Part shown: positions 33,736 through 44,013 of the stretch, piece after piece
Numbering within the stretch: the stretch's first letter is position 1
How the letters are laid out: each line of letters starts with the position of its first letter
Assembly: GCF_001542625.1 (NCBI RefSeq)
Contig: NZ_CP016279.1
Span: 4,092,001 to 4,156,000, forward strand
Length of the DNA: 64,000 nt
DNA from: Streptomyces griseochromogenes
Lineage (GTDB): Bacteria; Actinomycetota; Actinomycetes; Streptomycetales; Streptomycetaceae
Direction of reading: 5' to 3'
The notes under the pieces: generated by a model
What the model was told of the DNA's origin: nothing
The model's database searches: none
Seen by the model: the letters and a program-made list of their open reading frames with translations, nothing else
Program-made: the position numbers and the translations under genes

Positions 33736-34977
33736 CTACGAGGACGCGCCGCCCGCCGTGCCCATGAACTCGTCCCATCCGCTCACCGGTGCCTGGCCCG
33801 GCGACAGCGTGCGCAGCTTGCGCAGCACCGCCGGGTCCTGCGCCTCCAGCCAGGCCACGAGCTGCTTGAAGGACACGAACCGCACATCGTCGTGCTGCGC
33901 CATGCGGCCGATCGCCTCCTCGACGGCGTCCATGTAGATGCCGCCGTTCCAGCGTTCGAAGTGGTTGCCGATGAAGAAGGGGGCGCGGTTGGTGTCGTAC
34001 GCGCGCTGGAAGCCGGCCAGGTAGGTGTCCCGGGCCTGGGCGCGCCAGGCGTCGAACTTGGTGCGGTCGCCCAGGGGGTTGCCGCCGGACTGGTTGAACA
34101 TCATGTTGTAGTCCATCGACAGCACCTGGAAGGAATGGCCGGAGAACGGTATCGACTGCAGCGGGAAGTCCCAGATCTTGCCGCCCTGCACCTTGCCCGG
34201 CCAGATCTGCAGTCCGCCGGGGGAGCTGGCGTCGTACTTCCAGCCGAGCGCGGCCGCGGTGGGCAGCAGGTTCGCCTGGCCCTCCAGGCAGGGGGTGCGG
34301 CCGCCGATCAGCTCCTTGTGGTAGTCGAACGGCAGGGGTTCGAGGTCGGTGAAGCCGGTGTTCGTCTTCCACTTCGTGACGAAGTCCGTCGCCTGCTCGA
34401 TCTCGCTGCGCCACTCGGCCGACGACCAGTTGCGCACGCCGCTCGCTCCGCAGAAGTGCCCGTTGAAGTGGGTGCCTATCTCGTGCCCCTCCAGCCAGGC
34501 GGCCCGCACCTGCTGGATGGTGGCGTGGATGTGCCGGTCGGCGAGGTAGCCGATCGCGGACGCGCCGACCGGGTGCTGCGGCGGGCGGTAGAGGTTCTTC
34601 TTCGCCTCGGGCAGCGTGTAGATGCCGCTCAGGAAGAAGGTCATCTTGGCACCGTGGTCGGACGCGACCTTGCGGAACCGGGAGAACAGCTGGTTGCTGA
34701 GCTCGCCGGCGCCGTCCCAGGAGAACACCACGAACTGCGGGGGCTTCTGGCCCGGCTTCAGCCGGACCGGCTTCGGCTGGTGCGGCTGGGGGCCGGTGTC
34801 GGCGGTGGAGCCGTCGCCGATGGGCTTGCCGGCCCGGGCCTGCTCGGTGCCCTTGCCGTCGGACGAGCCGTCCCCGTAGACGGACAGGCCGGTGCCGGAG
34901 GAGCAGGCGGACAGGGCTCCCAGGGCGCCCGCCGCCGCCCCCGCCGTCAGCACACGCCTGCGTGAGATGCCGCTCAT
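33736..34977 (-). CDS. Polysaccharide deacetylase family lipoprotein
   Basis: A 413-residue exported protein with a twin-arginine signal (SRRRVLTAGAAAGALGALSAC) and lipobox LSAC. The mature region matches the NodB-like deacetylase fold in an atypical form: FVVFSWDGAGE, AKMTFFLSGIYTLPE, EGHEIGTHFNGHFCG (His-x3-His metal pair), FDYHKEL and FFIGNHFERWNGG. It probably removes acetyl groups from cell-wall or extracellular glycans. It is convergent with the sigma-like/lectin gene, whose lectin domain might sense such glycans. Confidence 0.83.
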   Translation of the reverse strand: MSGISRRRVLTAGAAAGALGALSACSSGTGLSVYGDGSSDGKGTEQARAGKPIGDGSTADTGPQPHQPKPVRLKPGQKPPQFVVFSWDGAGELSNQLFSRFRKVASDHGAKMTFFLSGIYTLPEAKKNLYRPPQHPVGASAIGYLADRHIHATIQQVRAAWLEGHEIGTHFNGHFCGASGVRNWSSAEWRSEIEQATDFVTKWKTNTGFTDLEPLPFDYHKELIGGRTPCLEGQANLLPTAAALGWKYDASSPGGLQIWPGKVQGGKIWDFPLQSIPFSGHSFQVLSMDYNMMFNQSGGNPLGDRTKFDAWRAQARDTYLAGFQRAYDTNRAPFFIGNHFERWNGGIYMDAVEEAIGRMAQHDDVRFVSFKQLVAWLEAQDPAVLRKLRTLSPGQAPVSGWDEFMGTAGGASS

Positions 34978-35116
34978 CGTCTTCCCCGATTCCGTCGTCA
35001 GGGCTCCTCGCGGAGCCTTGTTGCTGTGAGGTCGACGGGTTCGATGACGGGAGGGCCGGGAAAGATCGCGGCGGCCGGGACGTGTTGCCGTCCTGTGACA
35101 CTTGTGGCGCGCTCAT

Positions 35117-35158
35117 GACGAACCCCCGCTGTCCGGGCGCGGACAGCGGGGGTTCGTC
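35117..35158. terminator. Strong stem-loop terminator
   Basis: An 18-bp perfect stem with a 6-base loop (arms start GACGAACCCCCGCTGTCC), just downstream of the DUF4232 gene on the minus strand. It is the most stable hairpin in this part of the window and should separate the DUF4232 gene from the deacetylase gene. Confidence 0.85.
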
Positions 35159-35173
35159 GGGGGGGGGCTTCGG

Positions 35174-35866
35174 TCAGGCGCCGGTGCCGGGGCTGAACAC
35201 GGTCAGGAAGACGGAGGAGGAGTTACCGGACACGGGGACCGGTCCGGCCGTCCACGCCACCTGCAGGGGGTCCCGCTCGTCGGGCGGGGTGACCACCAGC
35301 GCGGCCGGCGTACCGGTGCCGGCGCCGCTGACCTCCGGGTTGGAGAAGGTCAGGCCCGCCCAGGCGCTCTGCCCGGGCTTGAGCGTGACCGTCGCGGGCG
35401 AGCCCGACTCACGCTTGGGGTCCTTGCCGATCTGGCTCCCGGAGGCGTTCACGAACGCGGCGCCCGGGAAGCCGCGCAGGGTGCAGGTCCGGGCGGACTT
35501 GTTGGTGAGCACGACGGGGAAGTTCTCCTGGCCGGCGCCCGGGTTGTTACGGCCGACGGAGGCGCGCAGCTCGGAGGTGTGGCACCGGCCGCCGGCGCTG
35601 CCCGCCTTGGTGCCGGTGCCGTCGTCCGGGGCGGCCGTGGGCTTGTGGGTGGTGGTCGGCGTTCCGCCACCGGGTGTCGAGGGAGCGGCGGTCGTGGCGT
35701 CGGAGGCCGAGTTTGACGAGGTCTCGGTCGCCGGAACGGCCGTGCCCGACACCTTCTGCGGTGTGGAGTGGACGTCCTGGCTGCCGCAGGCGGTCAGGAG
35801 GCCCAGTGCGGCGACCGCGCCCGCGAGCAGGGCCCCGCGCTTGGAGGACCGGGATGAGTACGCCAT
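35174..35866 (-). CDS. DUF4232 domain lipoprotein
   Basis: A 230-residue lipoprotein (lipobox LLTACGSQ) with a long Ser/Thr/Pro linker and a C-terminal DUF4232 domain (CHTSELRASVGRNNPGAGQENFPVVLTNKSARTCTLRGFPGAAFVNASG). The domain is a beta-sandwich common in secreted Streptomyces proteins, function unknown. The start is uncertain: ATG 35866 is used, with GTG 35878 and TTG 35875 in frame and closer to the AGGAG site. Confidence 0.82.
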   Translation of the reverse strand: MAYSSRSSKRGALLAGAVAALGLLTACGSQDVHSTPQKVSGTAVPATETSSNSASDATTAAPSTPGGGTPTTTHKPTAAPDDGTGTKAGSAGGRCHTSELRASVGRNNPGAGQENFPVVLTNKSARTCTLRGFPGAAFVNASGSQIGKDPKRESGSPATVTLKPGQSAWAGLTFSNPEVSGAGTGTPAALVVTPPDERDPLQVAWTAGPVPVSGNSSSVFLTVFSPGTGA

Positions 35867-36021
35867 GTCGCTCAACACTCCTGGTTCTTCATGGCACGCG
35901 ACGGACGCGCGCCTACGACGCCGGGTGCGCCGTCACCACACTTCGATGCACGGGCCACCGGAAAAGTTCGGGACTCTGTGGTTCTTTTCCCCGTTTTGGC
36001 CGCCGGATGACGCCCGGCGGT

Positions 36022-37416
36022 TCAGGTGACCCGCAGCGAGCGCAGGATGCCCTCGGTCGCGGAGCCGCCGTCGCGCTCGCGCACCTGCACGTACACCTGC
36101 GGCGTCGCCGAGTCGCCCGAAGGACGCAGCGCCGACTCGGTGACCGAGGCGCCGTCCGGGCAGCCGGTCCAGGTCCGGGTGCTGCCCTGCCAGCCGGCGC
36201 CGGTGAAGGCCCGGCTGCCGGCGTAGTGGCAGCCGGCGTGGCTGAGCGCGCTCACCCGGGCGGCGACGTCACCGTGCTCGCTGACGCCGACGAACACACC
36301 GTCGACGGTGACGCTCAGGTCGGACCATTTCGTCAGGTCGTCGGCGACCACAAGCCCCGGCTCGTGCCCGGCCGGCAGCCCGAGGACGCGCGGGTCCCAG
36401 CCGGAGTCACGCACCTCGTGGGCCCAGCCGGCGGGCACCTCTACGGCGACCCGGCCGGTGGAGTCCTTCACCTTCGTCGTGTCCTCGCCGCCGGGCCGGT
36501 GGATCACCAGCGTCACGGTGACGGCGGCCGCCGCGGCGGCGAGCAGTGCCGCCAGGGACAAGGTCACGATGTTGAGCCGGCCCCGGACGGCGTCGAGCCC
36601 CTTGTCCGGGCGGGCGGCGCCGCCGAAGGCCGCCGCCAGCCGGTCCAGCTCGGCCGCGAACACCGGCGCCCCGGGCCAGCGGCGCTCCCGGTCCGGCTCC
36701 AGGGCGCGCAGCAACGCCCGCTCCACATCCTCGCCGAGGTCCGGTCGCAGCCGCCGGGGCGGTACGACCTTGCCCGGGGGCCCCGGCACGGTCCCGGTCA
36801 CCAGCTCGTAGCCGACCGCGCCCAGGCTGTAGACGTCGGCGCGTTGGTCGATGCCCTCCCCGGGCTCGGCCTGCTCCGGCGGCTGGTAGCCCGCCGAGCC
36901 CGCGGCCAGGGTGAGGACCGAGGCCTGCGCGAGGCTCTTGGCCAGCCCCAGGTCGGCCAGCAGCACCCGCCGCTCGCCGTCCGGGGCGGTGTGCAGCAGC
37001 ACGTTGGTCGGCTTGATGTCGCGGTGCACGATGCCCGCCTCGTGTAGCGCGGCGGCGCTCCGCGCGGCCAGCGCCGTCAGCCGCAGTGCCTGGGGAACGG
37101 GCAGCGGGCCGGCCGTCAGCAGATCGGCGAGGGTGCCGCCGTCGGCGTACTCCATCACGAAGTAGGGTCTACCGTCGGGCAGTTCACCGATGTCGTAGAC
37201 CTGCACCACCCGGCTGGAGCCGGCCCGGCGCAGCAGCCGTGCCTCGGACAGGAAGCGCTCGCGGATGTCGAGCCGGTGCGCCCAGTTCTCGGCGAGGACC
37301 TTCACCGCCACCAGGGCGGCCAGCTCGTCGTCGTGGGCGAGCCACACCGTGGCGAAGGCGCCGGTGCCCAGGCGCCGTTCGAGGCGGTAGCGGCCGATCC
37401 GCTCCAGGGAGTGCAT
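36022..37416 (-). CDS. Serine/threonine protein kinase with transmembrane helix
   Basis: A 464-residue Hanks-type kinase: GTGAFATVWLAHD glycine loop, VAVKVLAE lysine, HRDIKPTNVLL catalytic loop, DLGLAKS in place of DFG, and AGSAGYQPPEQ at the activation segment. One membrane helix (~287-310) precedes a ~150-residue outer domain with two Cys (HAGCHYAG, TGCPDG) and no PASTA repeats. Its start is only 47 bp from the start of a divergent ECF sigma factor, a linkage pointing to sigma control by phosphorylation. Confidence 0.9.
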   Translation of the reverse strand: MHSLERIGRYRLERRLGTGAFATVWLAHDDELAALVAVKVLAENWAHRLDIRERFLSEARLLRRAGSSRVVQVYDIGELPDGRPYFVMEYADGGTLADLLTAGPLPVPQALRLTALAARSAAALHEAGIVHRDIKPTNVLLHTAPDGERRVLLADLGLAKSLAQASVLTLAAGSAGYQPPEQAEPGEGIDQRADVYSLGAVGYELVTGTVPGPPGKVVPPRRLRPDLGEDVERALLRALEPDRERRWPGAPVFAAELDRLAAAFGGAARPDKGLDAVRGRLNIVTLSLAALLAAAAAAVTVTLVIHRPGGEDTTKVKDSTGRVAVEVPAGWAHEVRDSGWDPRVLGLPAGHEPGLVVADDLTKWSDLSVTVDGVFVGVSEHGDVAARVSALSHAGCHYAGSRAFTGAGWQGSTRTWTGCPDGASVTESALRPSGDSATPQVYVQVRERDGGSATEGILRSLRVT

Positions 37417-37463
37417 ACGACTATCATGCCTGGCCTGAGATCGACTCCGAAGGGGACCCTGAC

Positions 37464-38009
37464 GTGCAGGATGTGCCGACGGCCGAAGACCTTGCCCGGC
37501 GCGCCGCGGCGGGCGACCGAGCGGCCCTGGACCGGCTGCTGACCGAGCTGCGGCCCGAGGTGGTGCGCCGCTGCGGGCGCTTCCTGCCCTGCCGGGAGGA
37601 CGCCGAGGAGGCCGCCCAGGACGTGCTGCTCCAGGTGGCCCGGCACATCTCCGCGTTCGAGGGCCGCAGCCGCTTCAGCACCTGGCTGTACACCGTCGTC
37701 GCCAACTGCTGCCGGCAGAAGTACCGCGAGCTGAAACGGCGGGCCGCCGAACAGCCCGCGGCCATCGAGCCCGCCGAGCACATCGACCCGCGCACCACCA
37801 GCGTCATCGCGGGCTCCCGGATCGATCTGCTGGAGGCGCTGGAGCGGCTGGAGCGCGAGGCCCCGCACCTGGTCGCGCCCCTGGTCTACCGGGACATCTA
37901 CCAGCTGGAGTACGCCGACGTCGCCGAGCGCCTCGGCATTCCCCTCGGCACCCTCAAGTCACGTCTGCACGAGGCCCGCAAACAGGTGCGGCCCTGGCTG
38001 CGGGGCTAG
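37464..38009 (+). CDS. ECF RNA polymerase sigma factor
   Basis: A 181-residue ECF sigma factor: region 2 (DRLLTELRPEVVRRCGRFLPCREDAEEAAQDVLLQVARHISAFEGRSRFSTWLYTVVANCCRQKYREL) and region 4 (LVYRDIYQLEYADVAERLGIPLGTLKSRLHEARKQVRPWL). No anti-sigma gene is adjacent; instead a Ser/Thr kinase is divergent 47 bp away. GTG 37464 with AAGGGG upstream is the best start, since the frame has no ATG before the conserved region. Confidence 0.88.
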   Translation: MQDVPTAEDLARRAAAGDRAALDRLLTELRPEVVRRCGRFLPCREDAEEAAQDVLLQVARHISAFEGRSRFSTWLYTVVANCCRQKYRELKRRAAEQPAAIEPAEHIDPRTTSVIAGSRIDLLEALERLEREAPHLVAPLVYRDIYQLEYADVAERLGIPLGTLKSRLHEARKQVRPWLRG

Positions 38010-38012
38010 CGC

Positions 38013-38031
38013 CGGCCCGGCGACCGGGCCG
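38013..38031. terminator. Stem-loop after the ECF sigma gene
   Basis: A perfect 8-bp stem (CGGCCCGG and complement) with a CGA loop, four bases after the sigma-factor stop. The remaining bases to 38196 contain nothing recognisable. Confidence 0.6.
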
Positions 38032-38196
38032 CGCGGAGGCCGCGGCGCCCTGTCGGCGCGGCTGAGCGGGGCCTGACCCGTACGGCTGCGCGGCGGCGGG
38101 GCTCAACGCCGGAGGGCATTGTCCACGCTCGCTGCCGGAGCGTGAGCCCCGGGAACGAGCGTCTCCGCGACACGGCGCACCTGCGCGGTCACGGCA

Positions 38197-40578
38197 CTAC
38201 TGATCCTCGTCCACCAACCCCAGCTCCGCCCAGATCGTCTTGCCCTCGGCGGTGTGCCGGCTGCCCCAGCGCTGGGTGAGCTGGGCGACCAGCAGCAGCC
38301 CGCGGCCGCCCTCGTCGAAGATCTTGGCGCGCCTGAGGTGCGGGGCGGTGTGGCTGGTGTCGGATACCTCGACGATCAGGGTGGCGGCGTCATGGATCAG
38401 CCGCAGCCGTATCGGGTGGGCGCCGTACCGGATCGCGTTGGTGACCAGTTCGCTGACCACCAGCTCCGCCGTGAACGCGATCTCGATCAGCGACCAGCGC
38501 TCCAGTTGGTCCCCGACCTGCTTGCGGATCGGCGCGACCAGCGCCGGGTCGGCCGGGATGTCCCAGGTCGCCACCTGGGAGGCGGGCAGCCCCCGGGTGC
38601 GGGCCAGCAGCAGCGCCACGTCGTCCGCGGCCCCGGCCGGCGGCAGCAGCGTGTGCAGGACGTGGTCGCAGGTCTCGTCCAGGGTGTCCGCGTACGCCCC
38701 GAGCGCCTGGAACAGCAGCGCCCGCGCGGCGCCCCCGGACGGGTCCCGGGACATCATCAGACCGTCCGTGTACAGGGCGAGGACGGTGCCCTCGGGCAGC
38801 TCCACCTCGGCCGACTCGAAGGGCAGCCCGCCCAGGCCCAGCGGGGGACCGGCGGGCAGCTCCAGGTGGCGGGGCTCGCCGCCCGGCTCCAGCAGCACGG
38901 GCGGCGGGTGTCCGGCCCGGGCCAGGGCGCAGCGCCGTGACACCGGGTCGTAGACGGCGTACAGACAGGTGGCGCCGACCTCGCCGGGGTTGCCGTCGCC
39001 GCCGGACTCCTGCGACAGCCGGACCACCAGGTCGTCGAGGTGGGTGAGCAGTTCGTCCGGGGCCAGGTCGATGTCGGCGAGGGTGCGTACGGCGGTGCGC
39101 AGCCGGCCCATGGTGGCCGAGGCCTGGACGCCGTGCCCGACGACGTCCCCGACAACCATCGCGACCCGCATCCCGGACAGCGGGATCACGTCGAACCAGT
39201 CGCCGCCCACCCCCGCCCGGGCCGCCGGCAGATAACGGGAGGAGGCCTCCAGGGCGGCGGTGCGCGGGAGCGTGCGGGGCAGCAGGCTGCGCTGGAGGGC
39301 CAGGGCGGTCTCGCGCTCGCGCGAGTAGCGGCGCGCGTTGTCGATGCAGACGGCGGCGCGCGTGGTGATCTCCTCGGCCAGCAGCATGTCGTCGTCGGTG
39401 AACGGGTCCGGGCGCCGGTGCCGGGTGAGGACCGCGACACCCAGGGTCAGCCCGCGCGCCTGGATCGGTACCGACATCGAGGAGTGGATGCCGAACTCCC
39501 GCACCCGTTCGCCGCGGGCGGCGCTCCAGGTCAGCCACTCGGCCATGTCGCCCCCGGCCACGGCGGCCCGGATGGTGCGGCCGGCCGTCAAGGAGTCGGC
39601 CTGCGGGGAGAAGTCCGGGTACACCTCGGTCTGCCCGGGCTCGGCCACCGCCTCCGGGATGCCCTTGAGGATCGACTGATGGGCGACCCGGCGCAGGCTC
39701 ACCGGGGCCGTGATGCGGGCCGGGGGCTCGCCGCCGTACTCCTCCGGGTCCAGCAGGTCGATGGTGACGAAGTCGGCCAGCGCGGGCACGCACACGTCCG
39801 CCAGCTCCTGTGCCGTCCGGGTGACGTCGAGGGTGGAGCCGATGCGCACGCTCGCCTCGTTCACCAGCTGCAGCCGCTGCCGGGCCCGCTGGATGTCGGT
39901 GACGTCGTGCGCGGCCAGGCACACGCCCCGTACCCGGCCCTCGGCATCGGTGACCGGTGCCATCCGGGCCAGCCAGGCGTGTGCGCGGTTCTCACCGGCG
40001 GTGCGCAGATAGGTCTGGACGTCCAGCGGCCGCCCGGTGGTGAGCACCTGGAGCAGGCTCTGCTCCAGCTCCTCGCTCTGCGGCTCGCTGCTGATCTCCG
40101 TGAACCTGAGGCCGCGCACCCGCTCCTCGGGCAGGCCCGTGATCTGGGCCATGGCCGCGTTCATCCGGCGCAGCCGCAGCTCGCCGTCGTACACGGCGAC
40201 GGCGCAGGGTGACTGGACGAGGCCCGCGACCGCCAGCGGATCGTCCGCCGCGGGGGGCTCCCCGCCGGTCAGCGGGCTGACCACCAGCCAGCCGTCGCCG
40301 CGGTCGTCGTGGGCGGTCCTGCGGTGGGCGAGCAGCCACACGGAGACGGTGCGGCCGTCCCGGTGGCGCAATTCGACCGTCCCGTCCCAGCGTGCGCCGA
40401 CGGGCGCGGACAGGGTGCCGTCCCCGGCCAGGAGCCGGGCCGCAGGACGGCCCACGACGGCGTCGGCCGGGTGGCCGAGCAGGCGCCGAGCGCCCTCGCT
40501 CCACTCCACCACTGTTCCGTCGTCGTCGATGACAGCCCGGGCAGTCGCCGCGTCGTCGAACGGATAGACCCGGCTCAT
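38197..40578 (-). CDS. PAS/GAF SpoIIE-type protein phosphatase with C-terminal ATPase (RsbU/RsbW-like)
   Basis: A 793-residue sensor phosphatase. It has two PAS domains (~8-235), GAF (~255-420), PP2C-type SpoIIE phosphatase (~440-650; GGDWFDVIPLSGMRVAMVVGDVVGHGVQASATMGRLRT, ALYTDGLMMSRD) and a C-terminal HATPase_c domain (FTAELVVSELVTNAIRYGAHPIRLRLI, DEGGRGLLLVAQL). The last two parts together resemble RsbU joined to the anti-sigma kinase RsbW. The protein would dephosphorylate STAS antagonists such as the one at 12.4-12.8 kb and may phosphorylate or bind them too. ATG 40578 follows GGGAGCG. Confidence 0.9.
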   Translation of the reverse strand: MSRVYPFDDAATARAVIDDDGTVVEWSEGARRLLGHPADAVVGRPAARLLAGDGTLSAPVGARWDGTVELRHRDGRTVSVWLLAHRRTAHDDRGDGWLVVSPLTGGEPPAADDPLAVAGLVQSPCAVAVYDGELRLRRMNAAMAQITGLPEERVRGLRFTEISSEPQSEELEQSLLQVLTTGRPLDVQTYLRTAGENRAHAWLARMAPVTDAEGRVRGVCLAAHDVTDIQRARQRLQLVNEASVRIGSTLDVTRTAQELADVCVPALADFVTIDLLDPEEYGGEPPARITAPVSLRRVAHQSILKGIPEAVAEPGQTEVYPDFSPQADSLTAGRTIRAAVAGGDMAEWLTWSAARGERVREFGIHSSMSVPIQARGLTLGVAVLTRHRRPDPFTDDDMLLAEEITTRAAVCIDNARRYSRERETALALQRSLLPRTLPRTAALEASSRYLPAARAGVGGDWFDVIPLSGMRVAMVVGDVVGHGVQASATMGRLRTAVRTLADIDLAPDELLTHLDDLVVRLSQESGGDGNPGEVGATCLYAVYDPVSRRCALARAGHPPPVLLEPGGEPRHLELPAGPPLGLGGLPFESAEVELPEGTVLALYTDGLMMSRDPSGGAARALLFQALGAYADTLDETCDHVLHTLLPPAGAADDVALLLARTRGLPASQVATWDIPADPALVAPIRKQVGDQLERWSLIEIAFTAELVVSELVTNAIRYGAHPIRLRLIHDAATLIVEVSDTSHTAPHLRRAKIFDEGGRGLLLVAQLTQRWGSRHTAEGKTIWAELGLVDEDQ

Positions 40579-40843
40579 CGTCGCCGCTCCCAAGCGCACA
40601 CTCACAGTGAACAGGTGGCACCGCTTCCGTTCCAGCGTAGTGCGTCGCGCGCGTCCGTGAACCGCGACCCCCGGCGACCGGGTCGGTCGGTCGAACACGG
40701 TCAAGGAGGAAATCCGGTCGATGTGACACGCGGAGCAGGTGCGCACTTCCGCACCCTTGACGATCGCGTATGGCAAGCCGTCAGAATCTGTTTGTTCACG
40801 ATCAGTTGTGAGTACTTCTGGGCCCTGATGAGGGAGAGCCGCC

Positions 40844-43800
40844 ATGACGGTCACTCGCAGATCGGTTCTGGTCGCAGCCACGGCAGTGCCTGTGGCCGGA
40901 GCGCTCCTGGACGGCGCCGCCGCGGCGGCGGCCACCGGACCGTCCGCTGCCGCCGGAGGACGCCATGCCGTCCCGCTGCGCGACGGCTGGCGGTTCGCGC
41001 TGGCCGACCCGGGCGGCATCACCGACCCGACCGGCGCCTACGCGCATGCCGCCGAGCCGGGGTACGACGACTCGGGCTGGCGCGAGGTCGCCGTCCCGCA
41101 CGACTGGAGCATCGAGCAGACCCCCACGACGGAACACGGCACCAGCAGCGGCACCGGCTTCCTCCCGGGCGGCCTCGGCTGGTACCGGCTCACCTTCACC
41201 CTGCCGCCCGGGTACGCCGGCCGGCGGATCTCGGTGGAGTTCGACGGCGTCTACATGGACTCGTACGTCTACTGCAACGGCACCGAGGCCGGCCGCCACC
41301 CCTACGGCTACACAGGCTTCGCCTTCGACCTCACCGACCTGGTGCACACCGACGGCGGCACCCCGAACGTCCTCGCGGTCAAGGTCCGGAACCAGCTGCC
41401 GAGCAGTCGCTGGTACTCGGGCAGCGGCATCTACCGCGAGGCCCGCCTGGTGATCACCGAGTCCGTGCACGTGGCCCGCTGGGGCACGTACGTCACCACG
41501 CCGGAGGTCACCGCCGAGCGGGCCGTGGTGCGGGTGCGGACCGCCGTGACCGACGCGTCCACCGCCGGCACGGACGTCCAGGTCCTGTCCCGGATCACCG
41601 GCCCCGACGGCCGTACGGCCGCCCGAGCGTCCACGACGGTCGCCGTCTCCGGGCAGGCCACCGAGACCCACGAGCTGACCGTCCCCGAGCCCCGCCTGTG
41701 GGACTTCTCCGCCCCGGAAAACCGTTACACCCTGCACACCGAACTCCGCGTCGGCGGCCGCACCGTCGACACCCACCGCACCTCCTTCGGTATCCGCACC
41801 TACCGCTTCGATCCGGACGAGGGCTTCTCCCTCAACGGCACCCCCGCCAAGATCAAGGGTGTCGACCTCCACCACGACCAGGGCGCCCTCGGCGCGGCGA
41901 TCAGCGTCGACGCGGTGCGCCGGCAGATGACGATCATGAAGTCGATGGGCGTCAACGCCCTGCGCACCTCGCACAACCCGCCCTCGCCGCAGATGATCCA
42001 GGTCTGCGAGGAGCTGGGCATCGTGATGATGGTGGAGGCCTTCGACTGCTGGCGGACCGGGAAGACCAGGTACGACTACGGCCGGTTCTTCGACGAGTGG
42101 TGCGAGCAGGACGCCACGGAGATGGTCCTGGCCGCCCGGAACTCGCCCGCCGTCGTCCTGTGGTCCATCGGCAACGAGATCCCCGACTCCACCTCGACCG
42201 CCGGGCTCGCCATGGCCGACCGGATCATCGGCGCCATCAAGGCCGCCGACGACACCCGACCGGTGGTCATCGGCTCGAACAAGTACCACGGCGTGCCCGC
42301 CACGGGCTCGGCGGCCGACCGCATGCTCGCCAAGCTCGACGGCCTGGGCCTGAACTACAACACCGCCAGATCGGTCGACGCCCTGCACGCCAAGTACCCG
42401 CACCTCTTCCTCTTCGAGTCCGAGTCCTCCTCGGAGACCTCGACCCGGGGCGCGTACCAGGAACCGGACCACCTGAACACCGGCGAGAACCACACCCCGG
42501 GCAGGCGGGAGACCTCCTCCTACGACAACAACCTCGCCTCCTGGACGCTGAGCGGCGAGTACGGACACAAGAAGGACCGGGACCGGAAGTGGTTCGCGGG
42601 GCAGTTCCTGTGGTCGGGCATCGACTACATCGGCGAGCCGACCCCGTACGACGTCTTCCCGGTGAAGGCGTCCTTCTTCGGCGCGGTCGACACGGCGGGT
42701 TTCCCGAAGGACATGTACCACCTCTTCAAGAGCCAGTGGACCACCGAGCCGATGGTCCATCTGCTGCCGATGACCTGGAACCACGAGGAGGGCGACACCG
42801 TCGAGGTCTGGGCCTACGCCAACGTGCCGTCCGTCGAGCTGTTCCTGAACGGACGGTCCCTCGGCGTCAGGGAGTTCGACGTCAAGAAGACCACCGACGG
42901 CCGCCCCTATCTGGAGACCACCGAGGCCACCGGCGACGACAAGACCTTCACCGACGGCCCCTACCCGGGCAGTTACACCAGCCCCAACGGCAGCGCGGGC
43001 AAGCTGCACCTGACGTGGAAGGTGCCGTACCGGCCCGGCGAGCTGAAGGCGGTGGCCCGGCGGGACGGCAAGGTGGTCGCCATCGACGTCCTGCGCACCG
43101 CCGGTGATCCGTACGCCGTGCGGCTCACCGCCGACCGGAAGTCCGTCGCCGCCGACGGCCGTTCGCTGGTCTTCGTGACCGCCGACATCGTGGACGCCCA
43201 CGGTGTGGTCGTACCCGGCGCGGATCACCTCATCGCCTTCGACGTGAGCGGCGGATCCCTGGCCGGAGTCGACAACGGCCGCGAGGAGAGCGCCGAGCGG
43301 TACCAGGCCGGTACCCGTACCGCCTTCCACGGCAAGGCGCTCGCGATCGTCCGGTCCGCGGACGCAGTGGGCGAACTGAGGGTCACGGCACGGGTGGACG
43401 GCCTGCGTGAGGGCACGGTCGGCGTGCGCACCACACCGGCCGGATCCGCCGCCACCACCGCCGCGCCGGCGTTCGAGCCCGATCACCCGCAGGCCCCCGA
43501 CTTCCCCCGGGCGGACGCGAGTTACTCCGGCCGCGAGGACACCCCGCCGGCCGCGATGCTGGACGGCGACCCGGCCACCGGCTGGTCGAACGCCTTCGCC
43601 AAGCCGGCCACGCCCGTGCTGCCCGCCTTCGGCGGCGCCCGGCCGAAGGACTGGGTGTCGGTGGACTTCGGGCACGTCCGCACCGTCGACCGGCTCGCGG
43701 TCTCGTTCACGGTCGACGGCGCGCACGCCCTGCCCGCCGGAGCCGAGGTGGCGGTGTGGGACGGTCACGCGTATGTGCCGGTGACGGGTGCGAAGACCGA

Positions 43801-43936
43801 CTGGGCCACGGCCTCGGACAGCCTGACGCTGATCACCTTCGAGGCGATGCGGGGCTCACGGGTGCGCCTCACGCTCACCAGCGCCCGCCCCGGTGAGGCC
43901 GGGGGAGCGATGCGTATCAGCAAGCTCGACCTCTGA
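40844..43936 (+). CDS. Secreted glycoside hydrolase family 2 (beta-galactosidase type)
   Basis: A 1030-residue enzyme with a Tat-type signal ([10 protein letters not shown]). It has GH2 sugar-binding and immunoglobulin-like domains, and a TIM barrel beginning [16 protein letters not shown] and running through [11 protein letters not shown]. Acid/base E445 is in WSIGNE, and the nucleophile is probably E527 in [14 protein letters not shown]-terminal parts include a DUF4982-like domain and a carbohydrate-binding/discoidin-like domain ([19 protein letters not shown]). It likely cleaves beta-galactosides or related plant or microbial oligosaccharides outside the cell. Confidence 0.9.
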   Translation: MTVTRRSVLVAATAVPVAGALLDGAAAAAATGPSAAAGGRHAVPLRDGWRFALADPGGITDPTGAYAHAAEPGYDDSGWREVAVPHDWSIEQTPTTEHGTSSGTGFLPGGLGWYRLTFTLPPGYAGRRISVEFDGVYMDSYVYCNGTEAGRHPYGYTGFAFDLTDLVHTDGGTPNVLAVKVRNQLPSSRWYSGSGIYREARLVITESVHVARWGTYVTTPEVTAERAVVRVRTAVTDASTAGTDVQVLSRITGPDGRTAARASTTVAVSGQATETHELTVPEPRLWDFSAPENRYTLHTELRVGGRTVDTHRTSFGIRTYRFDPDEGFSLNGTPAKIKGVDLHHDQGALGAAISVDAVRRQMTIMKSMGVNALRTSHNPPSPQMIQVCEELGIVMMVEAFDCWRTGKTRYDYGRFFDEWCEQDATEMVLAARNSPAVVLWSIGNEIPDSTSTAGLAMADRIIGAIKAADDTRPVVIGSNKYHGVPATGSAADRMLAKLDGLGLNYNTARSVDALHAKYPHLFLFESESSSETSTRGAYQEPDHLNTGENHTPGRRETSSYDNNLASWTLSGEYGHKKDRDRKWFAGQFLWSGIDYIGEPTPYDVFPVKASFFGAVDTAGFPKDMYHLFKSQWTTEPMVHLLPMTWNHEEGDTVEVWAYANVPSVELFLNGRSLGVREFDVKKTTDGRPYLETTEATGDDKTFTDGPYPGSYTSPNGSAGKLHLTWKVPYRPGELKAVARRDGKVVAIDVLRTAGDPYAVRLTADRKSVAADGRSLVFVTADIVDAHGVVVPGADHLIAFDVSGGSLAGVDNGREESAERYQAGTRTAFHGKALAIVRSADAVGELRVTARVDGLREGTVGVRTTPAGSAATTAAPAFEPDHPQAPDFPRADASYSGREDTPPAAMLDGDPATGWSNAFAKPATPVLPAFGGARPKDWVSVDFGHVRTVDRLAVSFTVDGAHALPAGAEVAVWDGHAYVPVTGAKTDWATASDSLTLITFEAMRGSRVRLTLTSARPGEAGGAMRISKLDL

Positions 43937-44013
43937 GGGTGGCCGAGGACCCGGCCGGAGTGCCCGTGCGCAGGTGTCCCCGGCCGGACCGTTGACGAAG
44001 TGTCAGAGCCCCC

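Noticed and set aside
40802..43768. A 988-codon open frame opposite the GH2 gene
   Set aside because: Same antisense artefact; composition is Gly/Val/Arg-rich without any domain.
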